A stretch of DNA of 64,000 nucleotides from Gracilibacillus lacisalsi DSM 19029 (GTDB taxonomy: Bacteria > Bacillota > Bacilli > Bacillales > Amphibacillaceae): contig NZ_KB898672.1 of assembly GCF_000377765.1 (NCBI RefSeq), forward strand, positions 1-64,000, in the 5' to 3' direction. Each line of letters begins with the position of its first letter. Within the stretch, counting starts at the first letter, position 1. The notes under the pieces are model-generated. The model ran no database searches. It was not told the origin of the DNA and saw only the letters and a program-made list of their open reading frames with translations. Below are positions 54,269 to 62,550 of the stretch, piece after piece. The position numbers and the translations under genes were made by a program.

Positions 54269-55117
54269 TCAATCATTTCGTCGGAAGAATCCATAGACAC
54301 CTGCTGTCTGAATAACATTCGTAAAAGCATTCTCATCAACTTCATGGATAATCCGTTCTAAATCATATAACTCATATCTGGTTATAACTAAATATAACAT
54401 ATGCTTATCTTCTTTTGTATAAGCACCTTTAACCGGCAATATCGTAATTCCGCGAATCATCGTATCATGAATTGCTTGTTGCAGCTCATCTGCTTTTTTC
54501 GTAACAATCATTGCTGTCACTTTCTCATGACGAGTATGTATACCATCGATAACTCGTGTAGTTACATATAAACCTACTAAAGTATAAAGTGCGTTCTCTG
54601 GCTCATTTAAGATACCTGCAATAACAATAATCATCCCGTTAATCGCCATTAAATAACCACCAATTGGCTTGTCCTTCATCCGAGATAAAACCATTGCAAT
54701 AATATCAGAACCACCTGTTGAAGCACCCCACTTTAAGGTAATACCGACACCAACACCAGCAATAACTCCACCAAATACTGCATTAAGCAAAATATCGTCG
54801 GACAAATTAACAATTGGTAGCACCTCTAGGAAAAAAGAGGTAGCAATAACCGAAAGAAAACTGTAGATTGTAAAGCCACGACCTACCATTAACCAACCGA
54901 TAATAGCTACTGGTATATTAAGAATGAATAAAATAATACCGGTACTTGCAATTTCTACTCCTAAGTAATCAGAAAAAACAGTAGCTAAAATTTGTGAAAT
55001 ACCAGTAAAGCCACTAGCATATACATTGGCACCAATTAAGAAAAAATTAAGACCAATAGCATTTAGTATTGCACCAACTATGACAATTACTATTCGTTTT
55101 GCTTCCATTAAAAACAT
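54269..55117 (-). CDS. yitT: YitT family membrane protein (DUF161/DUF2179)
   Basis: 282 residues. Five to six membrane helices in the first ~175 residues (IVIVIVGAILNAIGLNFFLIGANVYASGFTGISQIL, GVGVGITLKWGASTGGSDIIAMVLS), then a cytoplasmic DUF2179 domain (VTAMIVTKKADELQQAIHDTMIRGITILPVKGAYTKEDKHMLYLVITRYEL). Function unknown; the family is widespread in Firmicutes. ATG 55117 lies at a good distance from AGGAGGG, better than the ATG at 55126, which abuts it. Neighbours correspond to yitS-yitT-ipi-yitU in B. subtilis. Confidence 0.88.
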   Translation of the reverse strand: MFLMEAKRIVIVIVGAILNAIGLNFFLIGANVYASGFTGISQILATVFSDYLGVEIASTGIILFILNIPVAIIGWLMVGRGFTIYSFLSVIATSFFLEVLPIVNLSDDILLNAVFGGVIAGVGVGITLKWGASTGGSDIIAMVLSRMKDKPIGGYLMAINGMIIVIAGILNEPENALYTLVGLYVTTRVIDGIHTRHEKVTAMIVTKKADELQQAIHDTMIRGITILPVKGAYTKEDKHMLYLVITRYELYDLERIIHEVDENAFTNVIQTAGVYGFFRRND

Positions 55118-55350
55118 GTTGTTCATCCCTCCTGTTAACGGAACCCACATGATTCCATACCCTTTTATATCATTACATAATCTTTTTTGCACAAGAATAA
55201 ACTATACTAGAATCTGATCTAGAAACCAAGTAGTTTGAACAAAAAAGTTTGTAAATTTGTTTTGACGTAACTGTTCGTTAAGCTTACACTTATATTAAGC
55301 TAAAACACGATCATCATACATGATCAAAAAGGAAAAAAGGAGGGGTTACA

Positions 55351-56211
55351 TTGACTGTAAAAATTCTTGCAGATTCTGCTTGTGATCTTTCATCTGAAGA
55401 TTTTCAACAATTTGACATCGAAATGTTACCATTAACTGTTCAATTGGATGGTGAAGATTACGAAGATGGAATTAGTATTTCTTCAAAAAAAGTTTACGAT
55501 GCCATGAGAGAAGGCAAAGCGCCCAAAACGGCACAAGTCAGTCCTCAAGTTTTTAAAGATGCTTTCGAAAAACATGCCAAGGCAGGAAACCAGGTCTTAT
55601 ATTTAGCTTTTTCTTCAGAACTGTCTGGTACATATCAAGGGGCAAAATTAATGGAGCAAGAAGTGAAAGAAGCGTATCCTGATTTTGAATTACATGTGCT
55701 TGATACGAAATGTGCATCTTTAGGATATGGACTTGTTGTGCTGAGGGCCGCAGAATTAGCTCAATCAGGTGCAAGTATGGAGGAAATACTTGAAGTAAGC
55801 AAACATCACTATGAACATATGGAGCATATTTTCACTGTCGATGACTTAGAATACTTGTACCGCGGAGGTCGTGTCAGCAAAACAGCCGCTTTTGTCGGTA
55901 CATTATTAAAAGTAAAGCCTTTATTACACATGGAAGATGGTAAACTGATCCCACTAGAAAAAGTTAGAGGATCCAAAAAAGTGTTCAAACGAATGATCGA
56001 AGTGATGGAAGAACGAGGTAAAGATCTGGACAACCAATTAGTAGCGATCAGCCATGGCGATGCATTGGATACAGCTGAACATATTGCAAGCATGATTCGA
56101 GAAAAATGGAATGTCAAAGATATCAAAATTAACATGGTTGGTTCTGCCATCGGTGCACATTCCGGACCAGGTACGATCGCTCTCTTTTTCTTAAATGATT
56201 CTCCGAAGTAA
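55351..56211 (+). CDS. DegV family fatty-acid-binding protein (FakB-like, YitS)
   Basis: 286 residues. DegV hallmarks: ILADSACDLSSEDFQQFDIEMLPLTVQLDGEDYEDG, APKTAQVSPQVFKDAFEKHA, VLYLAFSSELSGTYQGA, VLDTKCASLGYGLVVLRAA, FTVDDLEYLYRGGRVS, AHSGPGTIALFF. FakB proteins bind a fatty acid and present it to the kinase FakA. It starts with TTG at 55351 after AAGGAGGGG. It occupies the place of B. subtilis yitS, divergent from yitT. Confidence 0.92.
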   Translation: MTVKILADSACDLSSEDFQQFDIEMLPLTVQLDGEDYEDGISISSKKVYDAMREGKAPKTAQVSPQVFKDAFEKHAKAGNQVLYLAFSSELSGTYQGAKLMEQEVKEAYPDFELHVLDTKCASLGYGLVVLRAAELAQSGASMEEILEVSKHHYEHMEHIFTVDDLEYLYRGGRVSKTAAFVGTLLKVKPLLHMEDGKLIPLEKVRGSKKVFKRMIEVMEERGKDLDNQLVAISHGDALDTAEHIASMIREKWNVKDIKINMVGSAIGAHSGPGTIALFFLNDSPK

Positions 56212-56260
56212 AGTTAGACTGTTCCAAGTAGGAGTTTTGCGATCGAGTTAATATCGTCAT

Positions 56261-56376
56261 TGGACACTTTTTTGGGGTTATTGGACACTTTGGACGATTT
56301 ACTGGACACTTTTCGGATTTTACTGGACACTTTCACGGATTTATTGGACACTTTTCATCATTTACTGGACACTCTC
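56261..56376. repeat. six copies of TGGACACTT at exact 21-nt period (U3)
   Basis: TGGACACT starts at 56261, 56282, 56303, 56324, 56345 and 56366, each 21 nt after the previous one. The units are mostly preceded by TTTAY and followed by T residues; the last reads TGGACACTC. The array lies between the degV stop and its terminator, so it would be transcribed in the degV 3' UTR. No convincing gene is read across it. Confidence 0.95.
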
Positions 56377-56379
56377 AAA

Positions 56380-56408
56380 AAAATCCCTGCACACGCAGGG
56401 ATTTTTTT
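56380..56408 (+). terminator. terminator of the degV-like gene
   Basis: 11-bp stem AAAATCCCTGC/GCAGGGATTTT (56380-56390, 56395-56405) followed by T residues. Confidence 0.87.
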
Positions 56409-56467
56409 ACGTATGTTGCCCTGCTTTTTTGCCATACTAGGAGAAAAAGCTTCTAGGAGTGTCCGAA

Positions 56468-57328
56468 ATGTCAGCAAATCAGCAAAAACAAGTATTACCG
56501 AAGCAGCATCAAGATCGACAGCCTGGTTTCGAGTATAAGATGACACCTCTTCCTGTCAGTGTAAATGAAAATTATCAAGGTAGTAATAAATTAAAAGATA
56601 AAGTTGCGATCATTTCTGGTGGGGACAGCGGTATTGGTCGTTCTGTTGCGATTCATTTTGCCAAAGAAGGAGCAGATATCGCCATCATCTATTTTGACGA
56701 AGATCAAGATGCCAACGATACCAAGAAAATGGTGGAACAAGAAGGTAAAGCATGTAGTCTATTTCGCGGAGATATTTCGCATAGTGAGTTTAGTAAAGAT
56801 GTCGTGAAAAAAGTAATCGATGAATATGGAAAAATTGATATTGTGGTGAATAATGCTGCGGTTCAATATCCACAGCAGGATTTTCTCCAAATTACTGACG
56901 ATCAATTAGAAAAAACATTTCGAACAAACATTTTTGGTTATTTTTATCTCACAAGAGCAGCCCTCCCTCATTTAAAGCAGGGTAGTGCAATCATTAATAC
57001 TTCTTCGATTACCGCTTTCCAAGGTAATGAAAGTCTGATTGATTACTCCAGTACCAAGGGAGCCATTACGACATTTACGAAATCTCTGGCAAAATCACTA
57101 GTCTCTCAAGGAATTCGCGTCAACAGTGTTGCGCCTGGACCAATCTGGACACCACTGATTCCAGCTAGTTTTGATGAGAATCAAGTTGCCACCTTTGGCT
57201 CTGATACAGAAATGGGACGACCTGGTGAATCATCAGAAGTTGCACCAGCATATATATACCTTGCAAGTAATGATGCTAGTTATGTAACAGGTCAAACCAT
57301 TCATGTTAATGGTGGAAAAATCATTTAA
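56468..57328 (+). CDS. SDR family oxidoreductase (YdaD/YhdF-like)
   Basis: 286 residues. N-terminal extension of about 45 residues (KQHQDRQPGFEYKMTPLP) typical of the YdaD/YhdF/GsiB-like general stress group. Rossmann motif VAIISGGDSGIGRSVAIHFAKEGADI; NNAA in VVNNAAVQYPQ; catalytic Ser in NTSSITAFQG; YSSTKGAI (Tyr-x-x-x-Lys); PGPIWTPLIP. It reduces or oxidises an unknown carbonyl compound with NAD(P). ATG 56468 follows CTAGGAG; GTG 56459 overlaps that site. Its end overlaps the convergent DinB gene by 8 bp. Confidence 0.92.
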   Translation: MSANQQKQVLPKQHQDRQPGFEYKMTPLPVSVNENYQGSNKLKDKVAIISGGDSGIGRSVAIHFAKEGADIAIIYFDEDQDANDTKKMVEQEGKACSLFRGDISHSEFSKDVVKKVIDEYGKIDIVVNNAAVQYPQQDFLQITDDQLEKTFRTNIFGYFYLTRAALPHLKQGSAIINTSSITAFQGNESLIDYSSTKGAITTFTKSLAKSLVSQGIRVNSVAPGPIWTPLIPASFDENQVATFGSDTEMGRPGESSEVAPAYIYLASNDASYVTGQTIHVNGGKII

Positions 57329-57824
57329 AAAGAAAAAACACATAGTCTGTTGGTACTCCCCGTTCACCCTGTTGATGAAGCATCGCCGTTAGATTGCCAC
57401 GATGATATGTCCCATGATTAACGACATGATGCACTAAATCAACAAGGGTGAACTCACATACTCCATGTTGTGGATGCTCTGTAGTGATCGAATGTTCAGA
57501 ATTCTTATGGATATTGAAAAAATCATAATACTCTGTTGAAAGTTGATCATACAGATCTTCTAGCTCAACAATGGAAGCTTGTGAAGCTTTAAATTTTCGA
57601 TGTTCCACTTTTTTAATGATGGTATGAAAGTTACTTCCCTTCATTACCTCTAGCCAAGTTATATCAGTAGCATAAAGATGAGTCAACACTTCAGATATGG
57701 AAGAAAAAACACTTTTAACTTTGCCGTTTAAAATTTCATTTGGTAACTGCTTTAAATGTTCGAATATTTTTTTATTCGCCCAAACGTGATAATTATACAT
57801 TTTTATTACCTGACTATTTGTCAT
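57321..57824 (-). CDS. DinB family protein
   Basis: 167 residues, four-helix DinB/YfiT fold. It begins IKMYNYHVWANKKIFEHLKQLP, then SEVLTHLYATDITWLEVMKG (first metal His), and LVDLVHHVVNHGTYHRGNLTAMLHQQG carrying the two other His ligands (HH..NH..YHRGN). The family includes metal-dependent thiol transferases and damage-induced proteins; the substrate is unknown. It is convergent with the SDR gene. Confidence 0.9.
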   Translation of the reverse strand: MTNSQVIKMYNYHVWANKKIFEHLKQLPNEILNGKVKSVFSSISEVLTHLYATDITWLEVMKGSNFHTIIKKVEHRKFKASQASIVELEDLYDQLSTEYYDFFNIHKNSEHSITTEHPQHGVCEFTLVDLVHHVVNHGTYHRGNLTAMLHQQGERGVPTDYVFFLFK

Positions 57825-57842
57825 TTGATCACTCCTTTTAAA

Positions 57843-58046
57843 TCAATAGATGGTACCTTTAAATTTCTCCGGTTTTTTCACATAACCTTCAATAATATAG
57901 CCACAATGTGTACAAATTATATACTCAACATCAGAACCAAAGCTCATTTTATTTACAGGTTGCATTACTGCATATCCACTATGCTTACCAAGCCCCAATT
58001 CCGTTTCCCCACATTTCGGGCACGCTGATACTCCTTGATACTGCAT
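57843..58046 (-). CDS. small zinc-ribbon protein
   Basis: 67 residues with two Cys-x-x-Cys pairs: CPKCGETELGLGKHSGYAVM and IICTHCGYIIEGYV. This is a rubredoxin/TFIIB-like zinc ribbon, and similar Bacillus proteins are often annotated as TFIIIB-like, which is probably not meaningful. It lies 18 bp upstream of dinB on the same strand, so the two may be co-transcribed. Function unknown. Confidence 0.8.
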   Translation of the reverse strand: MQYQGVSACPKCGETELGLGKHSGYAVMQPVNKMSFGSDVEYIICTHCGYIIEGYVKKPEKFKGTIY

Positions 58047-58294
58047 CCAACAACAACTCCTCTACTTTAACAGATTATGCTAGAATTACGTTTCAAAAGC
58101 TATTTGTGTTTCACTAATTTTTCATAGCAACAAAGACTGCCAGCCAATCATTACTGCAAACACTATACGATTATATGCTTGATGGCATCAATCTTTAAAT
58201 TTTTCACCAAATAATAAAGATTAAACCGTTTCCTTTTTTTATTTTTTAGTGTAAAGTAATATTCTTACAACAAAAATGATTTGGAAGAAGGAAC

Positions 58295-59662
58295 ATGATG
58301 AAACAAACTGAGACTAAAAAATTAAGTTTATTTGCTTTAACATGGCCTATTTTCATTGAAATTCTATTACACATGTTGATGGGCAATGCCGATACGTTGA
58401 TGTTAAGTCAATACTCCGACCATTCGGTTGCTGCGGTCGGTGTATCCAATCAAGTGTTATCGGTTGTGATTGTGATGTTTGGTTTTGTTGCCGCAGGGGC
58501 ATCGATACTCGTTGCACAAAATCTCGGGGCAGAACAGTCAAAAACAGCTGGAAAGATTGCTGTAACATCGATTAGTTTAAATTTATGGTTTTCATTAGCA
58601 TTAAGTCTCATTTTATTTATTTTCAGTGACTTTATTTTACGTTTGATGGATTTGCCTGCAGAATTAATGAATGAAGCTTCTACTTATATGAACATCGTCG
58701 GCGGATTTATTTTCGTTCAAGCACTGATCATGACAGTATCAGCTATTTTACGAAGCTATGGCTTTACCAAGGATACCATGTTTGTCACGATTGGCATGAA
58801 TATTGTAAATGTGATTGGTAACTTTTTTGTTATTTTCGGTCCGTTTGGATTTCCAATACTTGGTGTCGAAGGGGTTGCCTATGTCACCATGCTTAGTCGA
58901 TTTATTGGATTTGTTATCTTATTATTTATCTTAGCATGGCGCAGTGAACGGCAGCTTCCGTTCCAATCTTTTTTCCATTATGAAAAGAGCCACGTGAAAG
59001 ACCTATTACAAATTGGCATACCATCTGCAGGGGAACAGTTATCCTATAATGCAAGTCAGATGGCAATCACCTATTTTATTGCTCAGATGGGGACTATCGC
59101 AATTACAACGAAAGTATATGTGCAGAACTTAATGATGTTTATTCTCCTGTTCTCCATCGCCATTGGGCAAGGTTCACAAATTCTGATCGGTCACATGATC
59201 GGAGCAGGAGATATGGAAAGTGCCTATAGACGTGGTATTAAAAGCTTGAAGATAGCGATTGTTATCAGTACTTTAATGGCAATTCTTTTCTATAGTTTCA
59301 GTTCGACATTACTTGGTATTTTCACAACTGACGCTACTATTATTGAAAAAGGGATGTTCCTTTTACTCATTACGATTATTCTTGAACCTGGTCGGGCATT
59401 TAACCTTGTAGTTATTAACTCACTGAGAGCTGTTGGAGACGTCAAGTTTCCTGTTGTGATTGGGATTGCCTCGATGTGGGGTGTCAGTGTTACCTTTGCG
59501 TGGTTTTTTGGAATCTTTTTAGATTTAGGATTAGTAGGTGTCTGGATAGCTTTTATTGCCGATGAATGGCTAAGAGGTGTCTTAATGCTAAGAAGATGGC
59601 GTTCAAGAACTTGGATGAAGAAAGCATTTGTCAAAAAAGATACAGAAGCTGTGGCGGAATAA
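58295..59662 (+). CDS. MATE family efflux transporter
   Basis: 455 residues with 12 membrane helices in two related halves. First half: FALTWPIFIEILLHMLMGNADTLMLSQYSDHSVAAVGVSNQVL; FVAAGASILVAQNLGAEQ. Second half: LLQIGIPSAGEQLSYNASQMAITYFIAQMG; GQGSQILIGHMIGAGD. These are typical of the DinF/NorM branch, proton- or Na+-driven exporters of drugs and dyes. Start ATG 58295 or 58298 after GAAGAAGGAA. Single gene with a terminator. Confidence 0.93.
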   Translation: MMKQTETKKLSLFALTWPIFIEILLHMLMGNADTLMLSQYSDHSVAAVGVSNQVLSVVIVMFGFVAAGASILVAQNLGAEQSKTAGKIAVTSISLNLWFSLALSLILFIFSDFILRLMDLPAELMNEASTYMNIVGGFIFVQALIMTVSAILRSYGFTKDTMFVTIGMNIVNVIGNFFVIFGPFGFPILGVEGVAYVTMLSRFIGFVILLFILAWRSERQLPFQSFFHYEKSHVKDLLQIGIPSAGEQLSYNASQMAITYFIAQMGTIAITTKVYVQNLMMFILLFSIAIGQGSQILIGHMIGAGDMESAYRRGIKSLKIAIVISTLMAILFYSFSSTLLGIFTTDATIIEKGMFLLLITIILEPGRAFNLVVINSLRAVGDVKFPVVIGIASMWGVSVTFAWFFGIFLDLGLVGVWIAFIADEWLRGVLMLRRWRSRTWMKKAFVKKDTEAVAE

Positions 59663-59698
59663 AGAATGTTCACTTTTTACTCTAAATGAATAAGTCAA

Positions 59699-59735
59699 AT
59701 AGCATACCAATCACTATGCTTGGTATGCTATTTTT
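59699..59735 (+). terminator. terminator after the MATE gene
   Basis: Perfect 12-bp stem ATAGCATACCAA/TTGGTATGCTAT (59699-59710, 59720-59731) followed by TTTTT. Confidence 0.88.
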
Positions 59736-59775
59736 GCACTAAAGCAGCTTAATTAATTTAGCTTAAGCTCATTTT

Positions 59776-60615
59776 TCATAATATAGGAGAATTATAGCTA
59801 GCTATCTCTGTTTTTTCTCTATTAACCTTCATTATAACCATTGTAATATCATCCTTTTGTGGAAGACCTTTTGTAAAAGATTCCAGGGAATGAGTAACTA
59901 CATTCTCTAGTTCATTAATATCTAAATCTACGTTTTCGATTAACATTTTCTCTAACCTCTCGGTGCGGTACATGTCTCCATTTTCATTTTGCGCTTCTGT
60001 TATCCCATCTGTATAGAAAAATAACAAATCCTCTTCTTCTATTTTAACTGTGTTTTGATTATACACTACGTCTGGGAGTCCACCTAACATAACTCCCTTA
60101 GCAACTGGAATGTCTACCAGTTGTTGGCTAGAGTGAACAACTAGTGGTAAGCCATGACCTGCACTGGCATAACTTAGTTCCTGCTTTTCAGGATCCCAAT
60201 CAGCACATAAAACCGTGACAAATGATCCTAAAACGCGCAAGTCTTCATATATAGCATTATTCATCGCAGTCAGTGTATCTGCAGGCCCCTTCGTAGTTTC
60301 GGCAGCACTTCGAAAGGCACCTCTCGTTAAGATCATTAGCATTGCTGCTGGAATTCCCTTCCCCATCACATCACCGATTACAATTCTTAATTTTCCATTT
60401 GGTAATAGGTAAAAATCATAATAATCACCACCAATTAATCTTGCTGGAATTGATATACCTGATACCGTTCCATTCTTAATAGCAGGTTCATTTCCATTCA
60501 GTAGTTTCATTTGTATGTTACGTGCTAATTTAATCTCTCTTTCTAATGTTCTATCTAGTTCTCCATTAGATGCTTCTTTTTCTATAGATATTTCTCTTCT
60601 AAACAATTTAACCAC
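59776..60615 (-). CDS. SpoIIE/RsbU-type PP2C serine phosphatase
   Basis: 279 residues. A short N-terminal helix (LEREIKLARNIQMKLLNGN) corresponds to the switch helix before the PPM domain in RsbU-like enzymes. The catalytic domain has all metal ligands: GGDYYDF (Asp 64), IGDVMGKGIPAAM (Asp 82), SAGHGLPL, FYTDGITEAQN (Asp 203) and KDDITMVIM (Asp 255/256). It would dephosphorylate a STAS protein, presumably the one coded just upstream (overlap 8 bp). There is no PAS, GAF or other sensor domain fused, so input must come from a partner. The start is GTG 60615 or TTG 60606, undecided. Last gene of the operon; no clear own terminator. Confidence 0.9.
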   Translation of the reverse strand: MVKLFRREISIEKEASNGELDRTLEREIKLARNIQMKLLNGNEPAIKNGTVSGISIPARLIGGDYYDFYLLPNGKLRIVIGDVMGKGIPAAMLMILTRGAFRSAAETTKGPADTLTAMNNAIYEDLRVLGSFVTVLCADWDPEKQELSYASAGHGLPLVVHSSQQLVDIPVAKGVMLGGLPDVVYNQNTVKIEEEDLLFFYTDGITEAQNENGDMYRTERLEKMLIENVDLDINELENVVTHSLESFTKGLPQKDDITMVIMKVNREKTEIASYNSPIL

Positions 60616-60934
60616 CTACCTCAAGGAGCGATTTCATTACTTGAAAAACTCCTAAAGTTTCAAATAATTCCTCTATCTCATTATTCATCCCATCTAGCTT
60701 AACTTTAAAATTTTTATTTTTTGCTTCATGAACTAAGTTAATAATAGCTCCTATTCCTGTTGAATCGATAAATTCTAGCCTCTCAAAATTAACGATCACC
60801 AATTTGGAACTAACTTCTATTTCTTGAATTTTTTTAATGAATGGGTCCATTGTAGAATAATCTAAAACCCCACTAACGTACAAAGTACAAACATTTCCCT
60901 CTGATTTTTTATATACTTCCAATGTATCATACAT
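60608..60934 (-). CDS. STAS domain protein (anti-sigma factor antagonist-like)
   Basis: 108 residues, one STAS domain: VCTLYVSGVLDYSTMDPFIKKIQ, LVIVNFERLEFIDSTGIGAIINLVHEAKNK. The phosphorylation motif is D57-S58-T59-G60 (D-S-x-G in SpoIIAA and RsbV), so it should be phosphorylatable by an RsbW/SpoIIAB-type kinase and dephosphorylated by the next gene's product. It lies 11 bp after the sensor gene and overlaps the phosphatase gene. No kinase gene is visible within the window. Confidence 0.9.
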   Translation of the reverse strand: MYDTLEVYKKSEGNVCTLYVSGVLDYSTMDPFIKKIQEIEVSSKLVIVNFERLEFIDSTGIGAIINLVHEAKNKNFKVKLDGMNNEIEELFETLGVFQVMKSLLEVGG

Positions 60935-60945
60935 AACATGGCCTC

Positions 60946-62550
60946 CTATTCGAAATCATCCTTGTAATCCAATGTAAACTGCTCTAAATTTTCCAATAGT
61001 TTCTTCGAAATTTCAGATAAAGATTCTGATTGACTGTGCAGTGATTTTAATAAGTCTGATAAAGTAATCGTAATTTCCGTTGTTGTAATGGAACTATGCT
61101 TTAATACTTCACGAAGATGCTTAATATTAGCCACTGTCTCTTGATCCTCGATCTTTTCATCCAACATTTTTTTCTCAATTTGATCAAGGAGATAATTCAT
61201 CTCACCCAATCGCTCTCTCGTTTCAGTCGTAGTAGCCATAGACATTGTATATACTTTATCGACAGAATTATTCGCTTCAGACTCAAGTAAATAAGCATGT
61301 TTCTCAGTTTGAATCGCTTGATCACTAGTTTCGGAAAGTACACGATTTAGTGAATTAGCTAGCTTATTGGTGCTGTTTGATAGACTTTCTAACTCACTTT
61401 TGTCTTTTACAGAACTTTGAACCGTAAAGTCTCCTTGTTCCATTTGAAGAATTTGACCAATTATTTTTTGAATATTTTTATAAATATTATTAAAGAATCG
61501 TGTTGTAAAGAAAAGTACAATAACCAAAGCTAAAATACTAATTCCAATTAGTATAAATAATTGCTTATACATAGGAGCTTTCATTTTTTCGTAGTCTAAT
61601 GCAACATAGAGTACTTTGTTATCTTCAATCGGTATAAATGATTTATAGATTTTTTCACCATTATAATTTTCGACATAATTTGCACTTGATGGATGATCAA
61701 TCATACTAATTAGTAAATCAGTATCTTGAACATCCTCAAATTTAAATTGACCATTTACCACTTTTGACAATGGAGCGTAGACACTTTCGGTAAGTGACGG
61801 ATCAGCATATACACGTGGATCTAATAGCGCTATTTCCTTAGCAAAATCGTTGGAGCTAGTTACTTGCTCAATCCATGTTTCCGTACCTACTTTTTCAGTA
61901 AATTGGTAGACTTCATTCGCTTCAATATAAGGATTTATCAGGTAATCCGTACCAAGGACGTAATAGTAAGCATATTTAAAAAATTCGGGTTTTTGATCAT
62001 CAGATGTTGATTCTGTAATATAAAGAATGGCAACATTTTCAGTAATATAACTGACAGAATATCTTAATTCATCGGTAATTTCCCCATCCATAAATTTCAA
62101 CAATGCTTCCGAAGCTTGTGGATTAAAATCTCCAATTTCAAATCCAATCTCATTAGGGTTTGTAGATTTCCGGCCTACAAAATCATTTTCCAATCTCTGA
62201 AATAGTGTGATACCACTAATGCCTAATGCTTCTCGATATTTTTCTAATTCATTATTATTAATTTCAGACAATTCCCTGCCATATAGCTGATCAGCTATAT
62301 ATTTTGCATATGATTCCAACTTTAAATCTATTTGATGTTCTATTTCTAGAGATGCTAATTCAGTTTCCTTAACTCCTTGCTGGATGGAAGTAGAGATTGA
62401 TTTAGCCTCTCGCTCTATTTGTTTCTCGATATTATCAACCATAATGAATGCTTGGACACTAGCAGAAGCTAATGCAACAATCCCCATAAACAATAATATA
62501 GTTATGGTGAATTTCTTTAACAACGATTTGTTTTTTGTTTCATTTTTCAT
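60946..62550 (-). CDS. membrane sensor with extracellular domain and HAMP, no kinase or MCP output domain
   Basis: 534 residues. TM1 about residues 14-38; large external domain ~39-328, double-Cache-like by length and pattern (DYLINPYIEANEVYQFTEKVGTETWIEQVT; NGEKIYKSFIPIEDNKVLYVALDYEKM); TM2 ~329-350 (LFILIGISILALVIVLFF); HAMP ~351-404 (NIQKIIGQILQMEQGDFTVQSSVKDKSELESLSNSTNKL); then ~130 residues of coiled coil. The MCP hairpin tip is absent, and there is no histidine kinase. It probably relays an external signal through the coiled coil to the STAS/phosphatase pair. The start overlaps the ligase stop (ATGA). A chemoreceptor remnant is an alternative. Confidence 0.85.
   Translation of the reverse strand: MKNETKNKSLLKKFTITILLFMGIVALASASVQAFIMVDNIEKQIEREAKSISTSIQQGVKETELASLEIEHQIDLKLESYAKYIADQLYGRELSEINNNELEKYREALGISGITLFQRLENDFVGRKSTNPNEIGFEIGDFNPQASEALLKFMDGEITDELRYSVSYITENVAILYITESTSDDQKPEFFKYAYYYVLGTDYLINPYIEANEVYQFTEKVGTETWIEQVTSSNDFAKEIALLDPRVYADPSLTESVYAPLSKVVNGQFKFEDVQDTDLLISMIDHPSSANYVENYNGEKIYKSFIPIEDNKVLYVALDYEKMKAPMYKQLFILIGISILALVIVLFFTTRFFNNIYKNIQKIIGQILQMEQGDFTVQSSVKDKSELESLSNSTNKLANSLNRVLSETSDQAIQTEKHAYLLESEANNSVDKVYTMSMATTTETRERLGEMNYLLDQIEKKMLDEKIEDQETVANIKHLREVLKHSSITTTEITITLSDLLKSLHSQSESLSEISKKLLENLEQFTLDYKDDFE

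Noticed and set aside
56261-56376. CRISPR array
   Set aside because: The repeat word is about 9-14 nt with 21-nt period, far below CRISPR repeat and spacer lengths, and no cas genes are present.
56260-56538. Open frame of 92 codons reading LLDTF repeats across the 21-nt array
   Set aside because: It is produced by the 21-nt repeat being a multiple of three; it has no ribosome binding site and runs through the degV terminator into the SDR gene region.
60946-62550. Calling the HAMP protein a methyl-accepting chemotaxis protein
   Set aside because: The conserved MCP signalling hairpin tip is absent and the operon encodes a partner switch, not chemotaxis genes.
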